Shown piece after piece: positions 1 to 9,057 of a stretch of DNA of 15,722 nucleotides. Positions within the stretch are counted from its first letter, which is position 1. The number at the start of each line of letters is the position of its first letter. Source of the stretch: Lysobacterales bacterium UBA5700 (GTDB lineage Bacteria > Pseudomonadota > Gammaproteobacteria > Xanthomonadales > Xanthomonadaceae); NCBI GenBank assembly GCA_002420085.1, contig DIHI01000141.1, forward strand, positions 1-15,722, read 5' to 3'. The notes beneath the pieces were generated by a model. That model ran no database searches. It saw only the letters and a list, made by a program, of their open reading frames with translations, and was not told the origin of the DNA. The position numbers were made by a program, and so were the translations under genes.

Positions 1-2
1 GG

Positions 3-1526
<1,524 letters not shown>

Positions 1527-1766
1527 TCACTGCTCGATACCCGCCTCGGATGGCGTCAGAGTACGCAGCGACAGGGCATGGATCTCACCGCCCATCAATT
1601 CGCCCAGGGTGGCATAGACCATGCGGTGTCGGGCCAATGGCAGCTTGCCGGCGAAGTCCGGACTGACCACTCGGGCCTCGAAGTGGACACCATCGGCACC
1701 CTGCACTTCGACCAAGGCACCGGGCAGGCCGGCTTCGATGAGTTGACGCACACGAGCAGCGTCCAT
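1527..1766 (-). CDS. ibaG: BolA-family protein, IbaG type
   Basis: This small BolA/IbaG-family protein of 79 residues is probably a partner of monothiol glutaredoxin in iron-sulfur cluster handling. The family fold is recognised from V-x-G-x-D-G-x-HFEARVVS near residues 21-35, the RHRMVY segment (46-51) and the C-terminal EIHALSLRTLTP strand (61-72). His28, His47 and His63 are candidate cluster ligands. The ATG at 1764-1766 has a GGAG about 9 nt upstream. It is divergent from kdsD and lies upstream of murA, as in many proteobacteria where ibaG sits beside murA and the mla lipid-transport genes; no mla genes are visible in this window. The choice of IbaG over BolA rests on the short length and the neighbouring murA. 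Confidence 0.9.
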   Translation of the reverse strand: MDAARVRQLIEAGLPGALVEVQGADGVHFEARVVSPDFAGKLPLARHRMVYATLGELMGGEIHALSLRTLTPSEAGIEQ

Positions 1767-1885
1767 GGATGGAACTCCGATTCTGAAGGGGAGGCCGGCG
1801 CCATCCAGACATCCCGACCAGACCCAGGCCGGTCATCGGACCGATCGTCGGGACCGAGGCACGCGGGATTCAGGTGTGCCTGGGC

Positions 1886-1891
1886 TACAAT
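1886..1891 (+). promoter_or_regulatory. Candidate -10 box for the kdsD operon
   Basis: TACAAT at 1886-1891 is one mismatch from the sigma-70 consensus and lies 70 nt before the chosen kdsD start, in the divergent ibaG-kdsD gap. No good -35 element stands 16-18 nt upstream, so this is a tentative call. Confidence 0.35.
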
Positions 1892-1960
1892 GACGCGCCA
1901 GTTTAATTGAATCCACGGCGGCCCGGAATCGTGCCGACCCCGTTCGGAGCCTGCCCAGCC

Positions 1961-2965
1961 ATGAACGCGCTGCCAACCGACAGTCACCGGATCGGCGATC
2001 AAGCCCTGCTTCGCTGCGGACAGTTCGTGCTGACCACCGAGATCGATGCCCTGACCGCCCTGCGAGCGCGCCTGGACGACACCTTCGTCGCCGCCTGCCG
2101 ATGCATCCTGGCCTGTTCCGGCCGGGCGATCTGCATCGGCATGGGCAAGTCCGGCCATGTCGCCCGCAAGATCGCCGCGACCCTGGCCTCGACCGGCACT
2201 CCGGCATTCTTCGTCCATGCCGGCGAGGCCAGTCATGGCGACCTCGGCATGATCACCGACCAGGACGTGGTGCTGGCCATCTCGAACTCCGGCGAGACCG
2301 ACGAGATCCTGGCCATTGCGCCCTTGCTCAAGCGCCAGGGCAATGTCCTGATCGCGATCACTGGCCGGCCGGGCTCCAGCCTGGCTCGCTATGCCGATGT
2401 CCATCTCGATGTCTCGGTGCCGGCCGAAGCCTGCCCGCTCGGGCTCGCGCCGACCTCCAGCACCACCGCCTCGCTGGCACTCGGCGATGCCCTGGCCGTG
2501 GCGCTGCTGGAGGCGCGCGGCTTCACCGCCGAGGACTTCGCCCGCTCGCACCCGGCCGGCAATCTCGGTCGACGCTTGCTGCTGCGGATCGCCGACATCA
2601 TGCACGACCAGACCGAGGTGCCCAGGGTGGCCGCCGATGCCTCGCTGTCCCAGGCCCTGATCGAGATGAGCCGAAAGCGACTGGGCATGACCACGGTGGT
2701 CGATCCTGAAGGCCGCTTGCTCGGCATCTTCACCGACGGCGACCTGCGCCGGGCACTCGACGATGCCCGGGTCGATCTGCGCACGACGCCGGTGCTCCAG
2801 GTCATGGGTCGCTCGCCCAAGACCATCGGCCCCGATCGCCTGGCCAGCGAAGCCGCACACATGATGGAGGCGCACAAGATCAATGCCCTGGTGGTGATCG
2901 ACGATCAGCGTCGGGTGGTCGGCGCCCTCAACATCCACGACCTGCTGCGCGCCCGCGTGGTCTGA
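1961..2965 (+). CDS. kdsD: D-arabinose 5-phosphate isomerase (KdsD)
   Basis: KdsD interconverts D-ribulose 5-phosphate and D-arabinose 5-phosphate, the first step towards the LPS core sugar 3-deoxy-D-manno-octulosonate. The 334-residue protein starts with a SIS sugar-isomerase domain: GMGKSGH at 60-66 (Lys63), SHGDLG with His92, SNSGE with Glu112 and FARSHPAGNLGR with His197 match known catalytic positions. Two CBS domains follow (about 210-270 and 275-334), ending in the typical HDLLRARVV. I chose the ATG at 1961, which has GGAG at 1946-1949 and gives the family's usual N-terminus. An in-frame TTG at 1907 would add 18 residues with no family match. It leads the kds-lpt operon, and kdsC begins on the base after its stop codon. 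Confidence 0.96.
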   Translation: MNALPTDSHRIGDQALLRCGQFVLTTEIDALTALRARLDDTFVAACRCILACSGRAICIGMGKSGHVARKIAATLASTGTPAFFVHAGEASHGDLGMITDQDVVLAISNSGETDEILAIAPLLKRQGNVLIAITGRPGSSLARYADVHLDVSVPAEACPLGLAPTSSTTASLALGDALAVALLEARGFTAEDFARSHPAGNLGRRLLLRIADIMHDQTEVPRVAADASLSQALIEMSRKRLGMTTVVDPEGRLLGIFTDGDLRRALDDARVDLRTTPVLQVMGRSPKTIGPDRLASEAAHMMEAHKINALVVIDDQRRVVGALNIHDLLRARVV

Positions 2966-3532
2966 GTGGACGACGTGTCGATTCGCGAGTCCGATCCGAT
3001 CGAACTGACCGCCGAACTGGCTGGTCGTGCCGCCGACATCGCCCTGGTCGTGTTCGATGTCGATGGCACCCTGACCGATGGCATGTTGCACTACCACAGC
3101 GACGGCAGCGAGACCAAGAGCTTCCACGTCCACGATGGCCACGGGCTGAAAAGCCTGGCCGGACACGGCATCCGGGTTGCCCTGATGACCGCCCGGAGCA
3201 GTTCGATCGTGGCCGCGCGGGCGGCCGAACTCGGGATCGATGATGTCTTCCAGGGCGTCGCCGACAAGCGACAGTGTCTGCAACGACTGGCCGAACGACA
3301 CGGCATCGCACTCGCGCGCTGCGCCTACATGGGCGACGACCTGCCCGATCTGCCAGCGATGTCGGTGGTCGGCCTGGCCTGTGCCCCGGCCGACGCCCAT
3401 CCACGGATCGCAACGGCGGCGCATTGGCGATCCCGCCATGCTGGCGGACGCGGCGCGGCACGTGAACTGTGCGATCTGCTGGTGGCCATCGCCGAGCGCA
3501 AGACCGCGACTATCAGCGACCGATCGCCATGA
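2966..3532 (+). CDS. kdsC: 3-deoxy-D-manno-octulosonate 8-phosphate phosphatase (KdsC)
   Basis: KdsC removes phosphate from the 8-phosphate of 3-deoxy-D-manno-octulosonate in LPS core biosynthesis. It is a cap-less HAD-family enzyme that acts as a tetramer. At 188 residues it matches the E. coli enzyme. Motif I is FDVDGTLTDG with Asp31 and Asp33, motif II is MTAR with Thr75, motif III is Lys101, and motif IV is MGDDLPD with Asp124/Asp125. The C-terminal GGRGA loop (160-164), which reaches into a neighbouring active site in this family, is present. The start is a GTG directly after the kdsD stop with no intervening base. The stop overlaps the lptC start by 4 nt (ATGA), so translation is probably coupled along the operon. 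Confidence 0.96.
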   Translation: MDDVSIRESDPIELTAELAGRAADIALVVFDVDGTLTDGMLHYHSDGSETKSFHVHDGHGLKSLAGHGIRVALMTARSSSIVAARAAELGIDDVFQGVADKRQCLQRLAERHGIALARCAYMGDDLPDLPAMSVVGLACAPADAHPRIATAAHWRSRHAGGRGAARELCDLLVAIAERKTATISDRSP

Positions 3533-4095
3533 ACCGCCGCGACATCACCGGCATCGCTCTGGCCGTGCTGGCCTTCACCAGCACGGTCGCGGTCTGGCAA
3601 CTGCGCCAGCGCGAACGACCACCGGAGTTCGTCGGGCCGCCGCGCGCCGACTACACCCTCGACCAGTTCAGCCTGGTCGCACTTGACGATAACGGCCGGG
3701 CCGCCTTTGGTGCCACCGGACCGCTGCTGACCCGCGACCCGTACAGCCACGAACTGGACCTGATCGAACCACATCTGCGGATCGATCGTCAGGACGGTGG
3801 CTACTGGACCGCCCGTGCCGAGCGCGGGTGGGTCGATGCGCAGGGCGAGCAGCTTCGTCTGAGCGACAAGGTGGTGGTCGACGGCCACGAGGGCGATGGT
3901 CGCCGCCACGCCCGCCTGGAAACCGAATTGCTGCGCCTGTTCCCCGAGCAGCGTCAGGCCCGCAGCGAGGAATTCGTGACCATCAGCCAAGCCAACTCTA
4001 TACTGCGCGGACGCGGGCTCGAAGCCGATCTTGAGCAACGGCGTATGCGCGTCCTATCCGAGGTCAATATCCGACATGTTCCGAAAAGCCGCTGA
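3529..4095 (+). CDS. lptC: LPS export protein LptC
   Basis: LptC is the bitopic inner-membrane component of the LPS transport bridge. It receives LPS from the LptB2FG transporter and passes it to LptA. The 188-residue protein has one N-terminal membrane segment (about residues 7-25, ending WQLRQRERPP) followed by a periplasmic beta-jellyroll domain. The closing strand, [23 protein letters not shown], fits the family. Family sequence conservation is low, so the call also leans on length, topology and position between kdsC and lptA. The ATG at 3529 overlaps the kdsC stop; an upstream in-frame start at 3469 would lie inside kdsC and push the membrane segment inward. Its last 20 nt overlap lptA. 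Confidence 0.92.
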   Translation: MNRRDITGIALAVLAFTSTVAVWQLRQRERPPEFVGPPRADYTLDQFSLVALDDNGRAAFGATGPLLTRDPYSHELDLIEPHLRIDRQDGGYWTARAERGWVDAQGEQLRLSDKVVVDGHEGDGRRHARLETELLRLFPEQRQARSEEFVTISQANSILRGRGLEADLEQRRMRVLSEVNIRHVPKSR

Positions 4096-4630
4096 AATCC
4101 TGCTGTTGACCCTGTGCCTGACCGCCCCGGCCGGCGCGCAAGTCTTCATCTCCGAACGCGACCAGCCGATGGATGTCGATGCCGACACGCTCGATGGCGA
4201 GATGACCGAAAACAGCGTATCCCGTCTGATCGGCAATGTCGTCATCCGCCAGGGTGGACTGGACGTGCGTGCCGATCTGGCGGTGATCACCACCCGCAAT
4301 GGTGAGATCGACCGGGTCGAACTGGAAGGCAAGCCGGTCGTGATGTCCCTGGTCGATCGCAATAGCGAGACCACCAAGGGCCGCGCCAACCGGGTCGAAT
4401 ACTTGCTGGCCGACGAACTGGTGGTGTTCACCGAAGACGTCTACATCGAGCAGCCGCGCGGCAATGTCCGTGGAGAACGCATCGTCTACAACCTCGCCAC
4501 CGGCCGAATCGACGGCGGCGGCGATGGCTCACGCATCCAGTTGCGCATCAAGCCCAAGGCGATCGAAGCAGCCGGTGAAGCGTCCGACCCAGCGCCCGAC
4601 AGCGCCGACGCTCGCGACGGGGGCCGCTGA
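4076..4630 (+). CDS. lptA: LPS transport periplasmic protein LptA
   Basis: LptA polymerises into the periplasmic bridge that carries LPS from LptC to LptD at the outer membrane. The 184-residue precursor has a clear signal peptide: MFRKAAE, a hydrophobic core at about 7-17, and a likely cleavage after AGA at residue 21. The OstA/LptA domain follows, seen as [14 protein letters not shown] and repeated V-x-x-G-x-V-x-I-x-Q-G-type beta strands such as [18 protein letters not shown]. The ATG at 4076 has a GAGG about 13 nt upstream; an in-frame TTG at 4031 is rejected because it would bury the signal peptide. It overlaps lptC by 20 nt and shares one base with the lptB start codon (TGATG). The C-terminal tail is hydrophilic and low-complexity. 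Confidence 0.94.
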   Translation: MFRKAAEILLLTLCLTAPAGAQVFISERDQPMDVDADTLDGEMTENSVSRLIGNVVIRQGGLDVRADLAVITTRNGEIDRVELEGKPVVMSLVDRNSETTKGRANRVEYLLADELVVFTEDVYIEQPRGNVRGERIVYNLATGRIDGGGDGSRIQLRIKPKAIEAAGEASDPAPDSADARDGGR

Positions 4631-5349
4631 TGCTGGTCGCCGAGGGGCTGCGCAAGCGTTACAAGTCGCGCGAGGTGGTCAAGAACTTCGGCCTGCGCCT
4701 CGACACCGGTGAAGTGGTCGGATTGCTTGGCCCGAACGGTGCCGGCAAGACCACCTGTTTCTACATGATCGTCGGCCTGGTCGCCGCTGACGCCGGCTCG
4801 ATCTATCTCGACGGCGAGGACATCGCCCGCCTGCCCTTCCATGCCCGTGCCCGGCTCGGAGTCGGCTACCTGCCGCAGGAAGCCTCGGTGTTCCGCAAGC
4901 TTAGTGCCGCCGACAACGTCCGTGCCGTGCTCGAACTGCGCAAGGATCTCGATCGCGACGGCCGCGAAAACGAACTGCAATCCCTGCTTGAGGAATTGCA
5001 GGTCGCACACATTGCCGACCAGATGGGTGCCAGCCTGTCCGGTGGCGAGCGACGCCGGGTCGAGATCGCCCGCGCCCTGGCCGCCAAGCCCAGACTCATG
5101 CTGCTCGACGAACCCTTCGCGGGGGTCGATCCGATCTCGGTCGGCGAGATCCAACGCATCATCCGCCACCTCAAGGATCGCGGCATCGGCGTGCTGATCA
5201 CTGACCACAATGTCCGCGAGACCCTCGGCATCTGCGATCGCGCCTACATCCTCAACGACGGCGTGGTGCTGACCGAAGGTCCGCCAGAGGCGGTCCTGGC
5301 CAATGCCGATGTCCGTCGGGTATACCTGGGCGACAGCTTCCGGCTGTAG
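4630..5349 (+). CDS. lptB: LPS export ABC transporter ATPase LptB
   Basis: LptB is the cytoplasmic ATPase that powers LPS extraction from the inner membrane together with LptF and LptG, which are not in this window. All ABC motifs are present in its 239 residues: Walker [10 protein letters not shown] (34-42), Q-loop Gln83 in [12 protein letters not shown], signature LSGGE (136-140), Walker B LMLLDEP with Glu161, D-loop GVDP, and switch His193 in [18 protein letters not shown] and the [10 protein letters not shown] segment are characteristic of LptB rather than generic ABC ATPases. The ATG shares its first base with the lptA stop. It is the last gene of the tightly overlapping kds-lpt run; the next gene, rpoN, begins 199 nt later. 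Confidence 0.97.
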   Translation: MLVAEGLRKRYKSREVVKNFGLRLDTGEVVGLLGPNGAGKTTCFYMIVGLVAADAGSIYLDGEDIARLPFHARARLGVGYLPQEASVFRKLSAADNVRAVLELRKDLDRDGRENELQSLLEELQVAHIADQMGASLSGGERRRVEIARALAAKPRLMLLDEPFAGVDPISVGEIQRIIRHLKDRGIGVLITDHNVRETLGICDRAYILNDGVVLTEGPPEAVLANADVRRVYLGDSFRL

Positions 5350-5548
5350 CCGACGGCGCGATCATCGGCGTGCGAATGACCGCACTGCGCATCGGCGCGG
5401 ACACCGGCCACACACACGACCCTGTCAGTGGAATATCGGCAATTGCTCGATATCGGTCATCGCAGCCCGCGAAAATCCCGACTGGCTCACCGAACTGCGG
5501 CACAGCCCGCACCCGGACCGACCCCGGCTTGCCGTAAAGTTGTCGCCG
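5350..5548. other. lptB-rpoN intergenic region
   Basis: This 199-nt gap holds two copies of ATATCGG (about 5434-5440 and 5450-5456) around the word CAATTGCTCG. There is no T-run terminator and no convincing sigma-70 promoter. An rpoN promoter may lie here, or rpoN may be read through from lptB. Confidence 0.35.
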
Positions 5549-6970
5549 ATGAAACCCAGCCTGCAAACCCGTCTTGGCCAACAACTCACCCTGACCCCGC
5601 AATTGCGGCAGGCGATCCGTCTGTTGCAACTGTCCGGCATGGAACTGGAGGCCGAACTGGCGCTCGCGGTCGAGACCAACCCGCTGCTTGAACATGCCGA
5701 GGAACTGGAGCGAGTCGGCAGCGAGCCCGGCGATCCGCTGGCCAATGCCGAGGATGACCGATCCGACTCCGACCCGACCGATCGCCAGGGCGATGCCGAT
5801 CTCACCGAGGACTTCGCCTGGGAACGCACCGGCAGCGGTGGCAGCGGCGACTCCGACTACAACGCCGCCGAGTCGATCTCCTCACCTGAGACCCTGCACG
5901 ACTACCTGCTCTGGCAACTGCACCTCAGTCATCTGTCCGAACGCGATCGTCGAATCGGCAGCCTGATCATCGAAGCGATTTCGGAGGACGGCTACCTCGG
6001 CGCCACGATCGAGGAGATTCGCGAAAGCCTGCTGCCGGAAACCAGTGCCGAACCCGCTGAAATACTGACCGTGCTGTCCACCGTGCAGCGCTTCGACCCG
6101 CTTGGGGTCGGCGCCCGCTCGCCCTCGGAGTGTCTGAGCGTGCAACTGTCCGCGCTCGACCCGACCACCCCCGGACTGGCATTGGCGATCACCCTGGCCG
6201 GCGAACACCTCGAAGCCCTGGCTCGACTCGGACCGGACCGGCTGGCCCGCGAACTGACCGTCACCCTGGACGAGATGAACGAAGCGGTCAGTCTGTTGCG
6301 CTCGCTGGATCCCCGACCCGGCCTGCGCTTCGATGCCGCCGAGCCGGAATTCATCCGGCCGGACTGCGTCGCCTGGCGCGACCAGGGCGTCTGGCGGGTG
6401 CGGATGGCCGCCGGCAGTCAACCCCGCCTGGGGATCAATGATCACTACCGCAGCCTGATCGCCCGACTCGACCAGGACAATGCCGCCTATCTGCGCGGCC
6501 AACTGCAGGAGGCCAAGTGGCTGCTGCGCAGCCTGGAAACCCGCGCCGACACCCTGTTGCGGGTGGCCCGCGCCATCGTCCGCCACCAATCCGCCTTTCT
6601 GGAGCACGGTCCCGAGGCGATGCGTCCGTTGACCCTGCGCGAGGTCGCCGAGGAACTCGGCCTGCATGAATCGACGGTGTCCCGCGCCAGCACCCGGAAA
6701 TACCTCCGAACCCCACGCGGAACCTTTGAATTCAGGCACTTTTTTTCGTCCGGAGTAGCCACCGGCGAAGGCGGCGCCAATTCCGCGACCGCCATCCAGG
6801 CGATGATCCGGCGTCTGATCGAAGCGGAAGACCCACGCCGGCCCCTGTCCGACGCCCGGCTCACCGAGCAACTCAAGCGCGACGGAGTGCCCGTAGCCCG
6901 GAGAACCGTGGCAAAATACCGTGAAGCGATGAACATTCCCGCATCGAACGAGCGTCAGCGACTCGGCTGA
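5549..6970 (+). CDS. rpoN: RNA polymerase sigma-54 factor (RpoN)
   Basis: RpoN directs RNA polymerase to -24/-12 promoters that need AAA+ enhancer-binding proteins. The 473-residue protein has the usual three parts. The Gln/Leu-rich activator region I spans 1-50 (LGQQLTLTPQLRQAIRLLQL). An acidic, low-complexity region II covers about 55-110. The core-binding and DNA-binding parts follow, with a helix-turn-helix at about 363-382 (LREVAEELGLHESTVSRA), the TPRGTFEFRHFFSS segment, and an exact RpoN box ARRTVAKYRE at 450-459. The ATG at 5549 gives the standard N-terminus but lacks a visible Shine-Dalgarno; an upstream in-frame start at 5303 lies inside lptB and was rejected. A run of seven T at 6740-6746 encodes the Phe-Phe pair. 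Position between lptB and hpf is conserved in many gammaproteobacteria. Confidence 0.97.
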   Translation: MKPSLQTRLGQQLTLTPQLRQAIRLLQLSGMELEAELALAVETNPLLEHAEELERVGSEPGDPLANAEDDRSDSDPTDRQGDADLTEDFAWERTGSGGSGDSDYNAAESISSPETLHDYLLWQLHLSHLSERDRRIGSLIIEAISEDGYLGATIEEIRESLLPETSAEPAEILTVLSTVQRFDPLGVGARSPSECLSVQLSALDPTTPGLALAITLAGEHLEALARLGPDRLARELTVTLDEMNEAVSLLRSLDPRPGLRFDAAEPEFIRPDCVAWRDQGVWRVRMAAGSQPRLGINDHYRSLIARLDQDNAAYLRGQLQEAKWLLRSLETRADTLLRVARAIVRHQSAFLEHGPEAMRPLTLREVAEELGLHESTVSRASTRKYLRTPRGTFEFRHFFSSGVATGEGGANSATAIQAMIRRLIEAEDPRRPLSDARLTEQLKRDGVPVARRTVAKYREAMNIPASNERQRLG

Positions 6971-7228
6971 ATCATGCCCACCCCATCCCCCGGCCTGCTC
7001 GGTCGAATCCATCATTCGCATTCCCGATCCATGGCCTGCGCCGCCCGGCGTCGGGCCGTCCGCGTGCCCATCCGCCAGGCCGTCGAAGGACAGTCCGGCC
7101 CTGTCGCCACGGATGGCCGCAACCACCCTGCCCACCGATGAGCGAGGATCGAGCCCCGAGCGTAGCCTGCTCAGTGCCGACCACGCGACGCGCGAGGCGA
7201 TCGAGAGTATCGTTTTTCAAACGCATGC

Positions 7229-7244
7229 CGGCGGCTCGCTTGCT
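7229..7244 (+). promoter_or_regulatory. Sigma-54-like -24/-12 element upstream of hpf
   Basis: CGGCGGCTCGCTTGCT has GG and GC dinucleotides separated by exactly 10 bases, plus the GGC and TTGC parts of the sigma-54 consensus. The middle ACG is not matched. Given the GC-rich background, a chance match is possible. The location just after rpoN and about 65 nt before hpf makes it worth noting. Confidence 0.25.
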
Positions 7245-7269
7245 TGCGACCTGCGGGTCTGTTGTTCCT

Positions 7270-7293
7270 TTGTCAGTTGTTTCCTTGTCAGTT
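7270..7293 (+). repeat. TTGTCAGTT direct repeat in the hpf leader
   Basis: Two exact copies of TTGTCAGTT (7270-7278 and 7285-7293), with a 15-nt period and similar TTCC flanks, lie just before the hpf Shine-Dalgarno. They could be a short tandem duplication or a protein-binding site. Confidence 0.6.
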
Positions 7294-7308
7294 CCCTGGA
7301 GTTTTGCC

Positions 7309-7635
7309 ATGCAGATTGAGATCAGCGGCCATCAGATCGACGTCACCCCGGCCCTGAACGAGTACGTCCGGACCAAGCTCGAACGGGTCGATCGCCACCT
7401 CGAACAACCGTTCACCGTGCGCGTGATCCTCTCGCTCGACGGCATCAGGCACAAGGCCGAGGCGACCTTGAGCCCACCCGGCAAGACCCTCTATGCCGAT
7501 GCCGTTGATGACGACATGTACGCCGCCATCGACCTGCTGGCCGACAAACTCGATCGCATGGCGATCAAGCACAAGGACAAGCTCACCGACCATCATCGCG
7601 GCGAGAACCTCAGTCGCTCGGGCAATCTGGGCTGA
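7309..7635 (+). CDS. hpf: Ribosome hibernation promoting factor, short form (HPF)
   Basis: HPF binds the decoding centre of the 30S subunit and promotes inactive 100S ribosome dimers in starvation. The 108-residue protein shows the S30Ae/YfiA beta-alpha-beta-beta-beta-alpha pattern: MQIEISGHQIDVTPAL at the start, EYVRTKLERVDRHL as helix 1, strands VRVILSLDG, HKAEATLSPPG and LYADAVDDDMYAAIDLLADKLDR leading into helix 2, with the basic KHKDK end. It lacks the extra C-terminal dimerisation domain of long HPF. The ATG at 7309 has GGAG seven bases upstream. It stands 338 nt after rpoN, where enteric bacteria also keep hpf, and 7 nt before ptsN, so it is likely co-transcribed with the downstream PTS genes. 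Confidence 0.95.
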   Translation: MQIEISGHQIDVTPALNEYVRTKLERVDRHLEQPFTVRVILSLDGIRHKAEATLSPPGKTLYADAVDDDMYAAIDLLADKLDRMAIKHKDKLTDHHRGENLSRSGNLG

Positions 7636-7642
7636 GCCCGTC

Positions 7643-8107
7643 ATGCATCTGCTCGATCTGCTGTCGGCCCGGCGTGTCCTGCTCGATCAACACAGCACCG
7701 GCAAGAAACGTCTGCTGGAACTGATCGCCGCCCGACTGGCGCCGGACAGCGCGCTCGAATCGGCGATCTACGACAGCCTGTGCCTGCGCGAGCGACTCGG
7801 CTCGACCGGCCTCGGTCACGGCATCGCCATCCCGCACGGCCGCTGCCAGGGCCTCAAGGAAGCGGTCGGCGCCTTCATCCGACTGGCTGAGCCGGTCGAT
7901 TTCGGCGCCCCCGACGGCGAACCGGTCGATCTGGTGTTTGCGCTCGCGGTGCCCGAGCACTTCACCCACCAACACCTGGTTCTGCTGTCGGAACTGGCCT
8001 CGCTGTTCGGCGAGGCCGACTTCCGCGATCGCCTGCGACAGGCCCCGGACAGCAATGCCGTGATCGCCCTGTTTGCGGAAGGCCAGACCACCCACGCGGC
8101 GGCATGA
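7643..8107 (+). CDS. ptsN: PTS IIA-like nitrogen-regulatory protein (EIIA-Ntr)
   Basis: PtsN is the cytoplasmic EIIA-Ntr phosphoacceptor, which regulates targets such as potassium transport and sensor kinases in other bacteria rather than moving sugar. The 154-residue protein has the fructose-type EIIA fold. [14 protein letters not shown] carries the active-site His65, and [24 protein letters not shown] and the [12 protein letters not shown] helix are typical. The ATG at 7643 was chosen because it gives the usual MHLLDLL start; the longer frame begins inside hpf. The gene lies 7 nt after hpf and its stop overlaps the hprK start by 4 nt (ATGA). Its phosphate donor here is likely the HPr encoded at 10427-10699, since no separate NPr or EI-Ntr is seen. 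Confidence 0.95.
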   Translation: MHLLDLLSARRVLLDQHSTGKKRLLELIAARLAPDSALESAIYDSLCLRERLGSTGLGHGIAIPHGRCQGLKEAVGAFIRLAEPVDFGAPDGEPVDLVFALAVPEHFTHQHLVLLSELASLFGEADFRDRLRQAPDSNAVIALFAEGQTTHAAA

Positions 8108-9057
8108 ACGACCGGATCTCGGCCGGCGAATTGTTCGAACAACTGGCCGAGCGGCTCGAACTGCGCTGGCTGGCGGGTCGAGAGGGCGCCGGACGGGAAC
8201 TGGAATCCGGCAGCACGCTCGCCCGGCTGCCGTCCCTGGTGGGCTATCTCAACACCATCTACCCGAACAAGGTGCAGATCATCGGCACCGAGGAATTGCG
8301 CTACCTCGACACCCTGGAGGCACGCATCCGCTGGGAAACCATCCAGAAGATGGTCGCGGCCCGGCCGCTGGCCCTGGTCATCACGAAAAACCAGACCTGC
8401 CCGTCCGACCTGCACGAAGCCGCCGAGGAATCCCGGACCGCATTGTGGATCTCGCCCCGGCGCGGTCATGAACTGCTGACCCTGCTGCAATTCCGGCTGG
8501 CTCAGGCGCTGGCGGCCCGAATCACCTTGCATGGCGTGTTCATGGAAGTGTTCTCGATCGGCGTGCTGATCACCGGCGAAGCCGGCGCCGGCAAGAGCGA
8601 ACTGGCCCTCGAACTGCTCACGCGCGGTCATCGTCTGGTCGCCGACGATGCTCCGGAGTTCACCCAGATCGCACCCGACGTACTCGATGGCACCTGTCCG
8701 ACCCTGCTCCAGGATCTGCTGGAAGTGCGTGGCCTGGGCATCCTCAACATCCGGCACATGTTCGGCCACACCGCGATCAAGCGGAACAAGTACCTGCGCC
8801 TGATCGTGCATCTGGTTCCGGCACGCAGCGACGACACCGACGCCATGAGCCGACTGACCGGCGACACCTCGACCCGTGACATCCTCGGCCTGGCGGTCCC
8901 GGTAATCACCCTGCCGGTGGCGCCCGGACGCAACCTGGCGGTATTGTTGGAGGCAGCGGTTCGCCTGCACCTGTTGCGCGCCAAGGGCATCGACCCGGCG
9001 CAGGCGTTCCTGGCCCGCCATCAGCAGCATCTGCGACAACAGCGAGAAAGCACGTGA
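8104..9057 (+). CDS. hprK: HPr kinase/phosphorylase (HprK)
   Basis: HprK phosphorylates and dephosphorylates HPr on Ser46 according to energy and phosphate state. The 317-residue protein is full length. An N-terminal regulatory domain covers about 1-135. The catalytic domain follows, with His143 in [17 protein letters not shown], Walker A GEAGAGKS (158-165), VADDAPEF with Asp181/Asp182, the signature [16 protein letters not shown] (206-221) and the C-terminal APGRN loop (273-277). All known key residues appear intact. It overlaps ptsN by 4 nt and rapZ by 4 nt (GTGA). Its substrate HPr is encoded about 1.4 kb downstream with Ser46 and flanking residues intact, so the pair is likely functional. 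An hprK beside ptsN is typical of the Lysobacterales and many beta- and alphaproteobacteria, and absent from enterics. Confidence 0.96.
   Translation: MNDRISAGELFEQLAERLELRWLAGREGAGRELESGSTLARLPSLVGYLNTIYPNKVQIIGTEELRYLDTLEARIRWETIQKMVAARPLALVITKNQTCPSDLHEAAEESRTALWISPRRGHELLTLLQFRLAQALAARITLHGVFMEVFSIGVLITGEAGAGKSELALELLTRGHRLVADDAPEFTQIAPDVLDGTCPTLLQDLLEVRGLGILNIRHMFGHTAIKRNKYLRLIVHLVPARSDDTDAMSRLTGDTSTRDILGLAVPVITLPVAPGRNLAVLLEAAVRLHLLRAKGIDPAQAFLARHQQHLRQQREST

Larger units (their letters stand above)
6971..7308. other. rpoN-hpf intergenic region (338 nt)
   Basis: No credible gene is seen on either strand here. The left half is GC-rich and featureless. The right part becomes T-rich and carries a sigma-54-like element (7229-7244), a TTGTCAGTT direct repeat (7270-7293) and a GGAG Shine-Dalgarno (7298-7301) seven bases before hpf. 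It is therefore most likely the hpf promoter and leader. An in-frame upstream extension of hpf from 7138 has no family support. Confidence 0.5.

Noticed and set aside
1595..3439. Long open frame of 614 codons on the minus strand, antisense to kdsD and kdsC
   Set aside because: It is rich in His, Gln, Asp and Gly with no domain pattern and lies fully opposite two clear enzymes. Such frames are common antisense to GC-biased codons.
5430..5460. Sigma-54 promoter upstream of rpoN (TGGAATATCGGCAATTGCT)
   Set aside because: GG and GC are 13 bases apart instead of 10, so the spacing does not fit.
5882..7135. 417-codon minus-strand frame opposite rpoN
   Set aside because: It lies opposite a full-length sigma-54 gene with all motifs and shows no recognisable protein features.
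6972..7310. 112-codon minus-strand frame in the rpoN-hpf gap, with repeated Thr-Thr-Asp residues
   Set aside because: The repeats come from the TTGTCAGTT duplication on the other strand, and the rest is low-complexity Arg/Gly typical of antisense frames.
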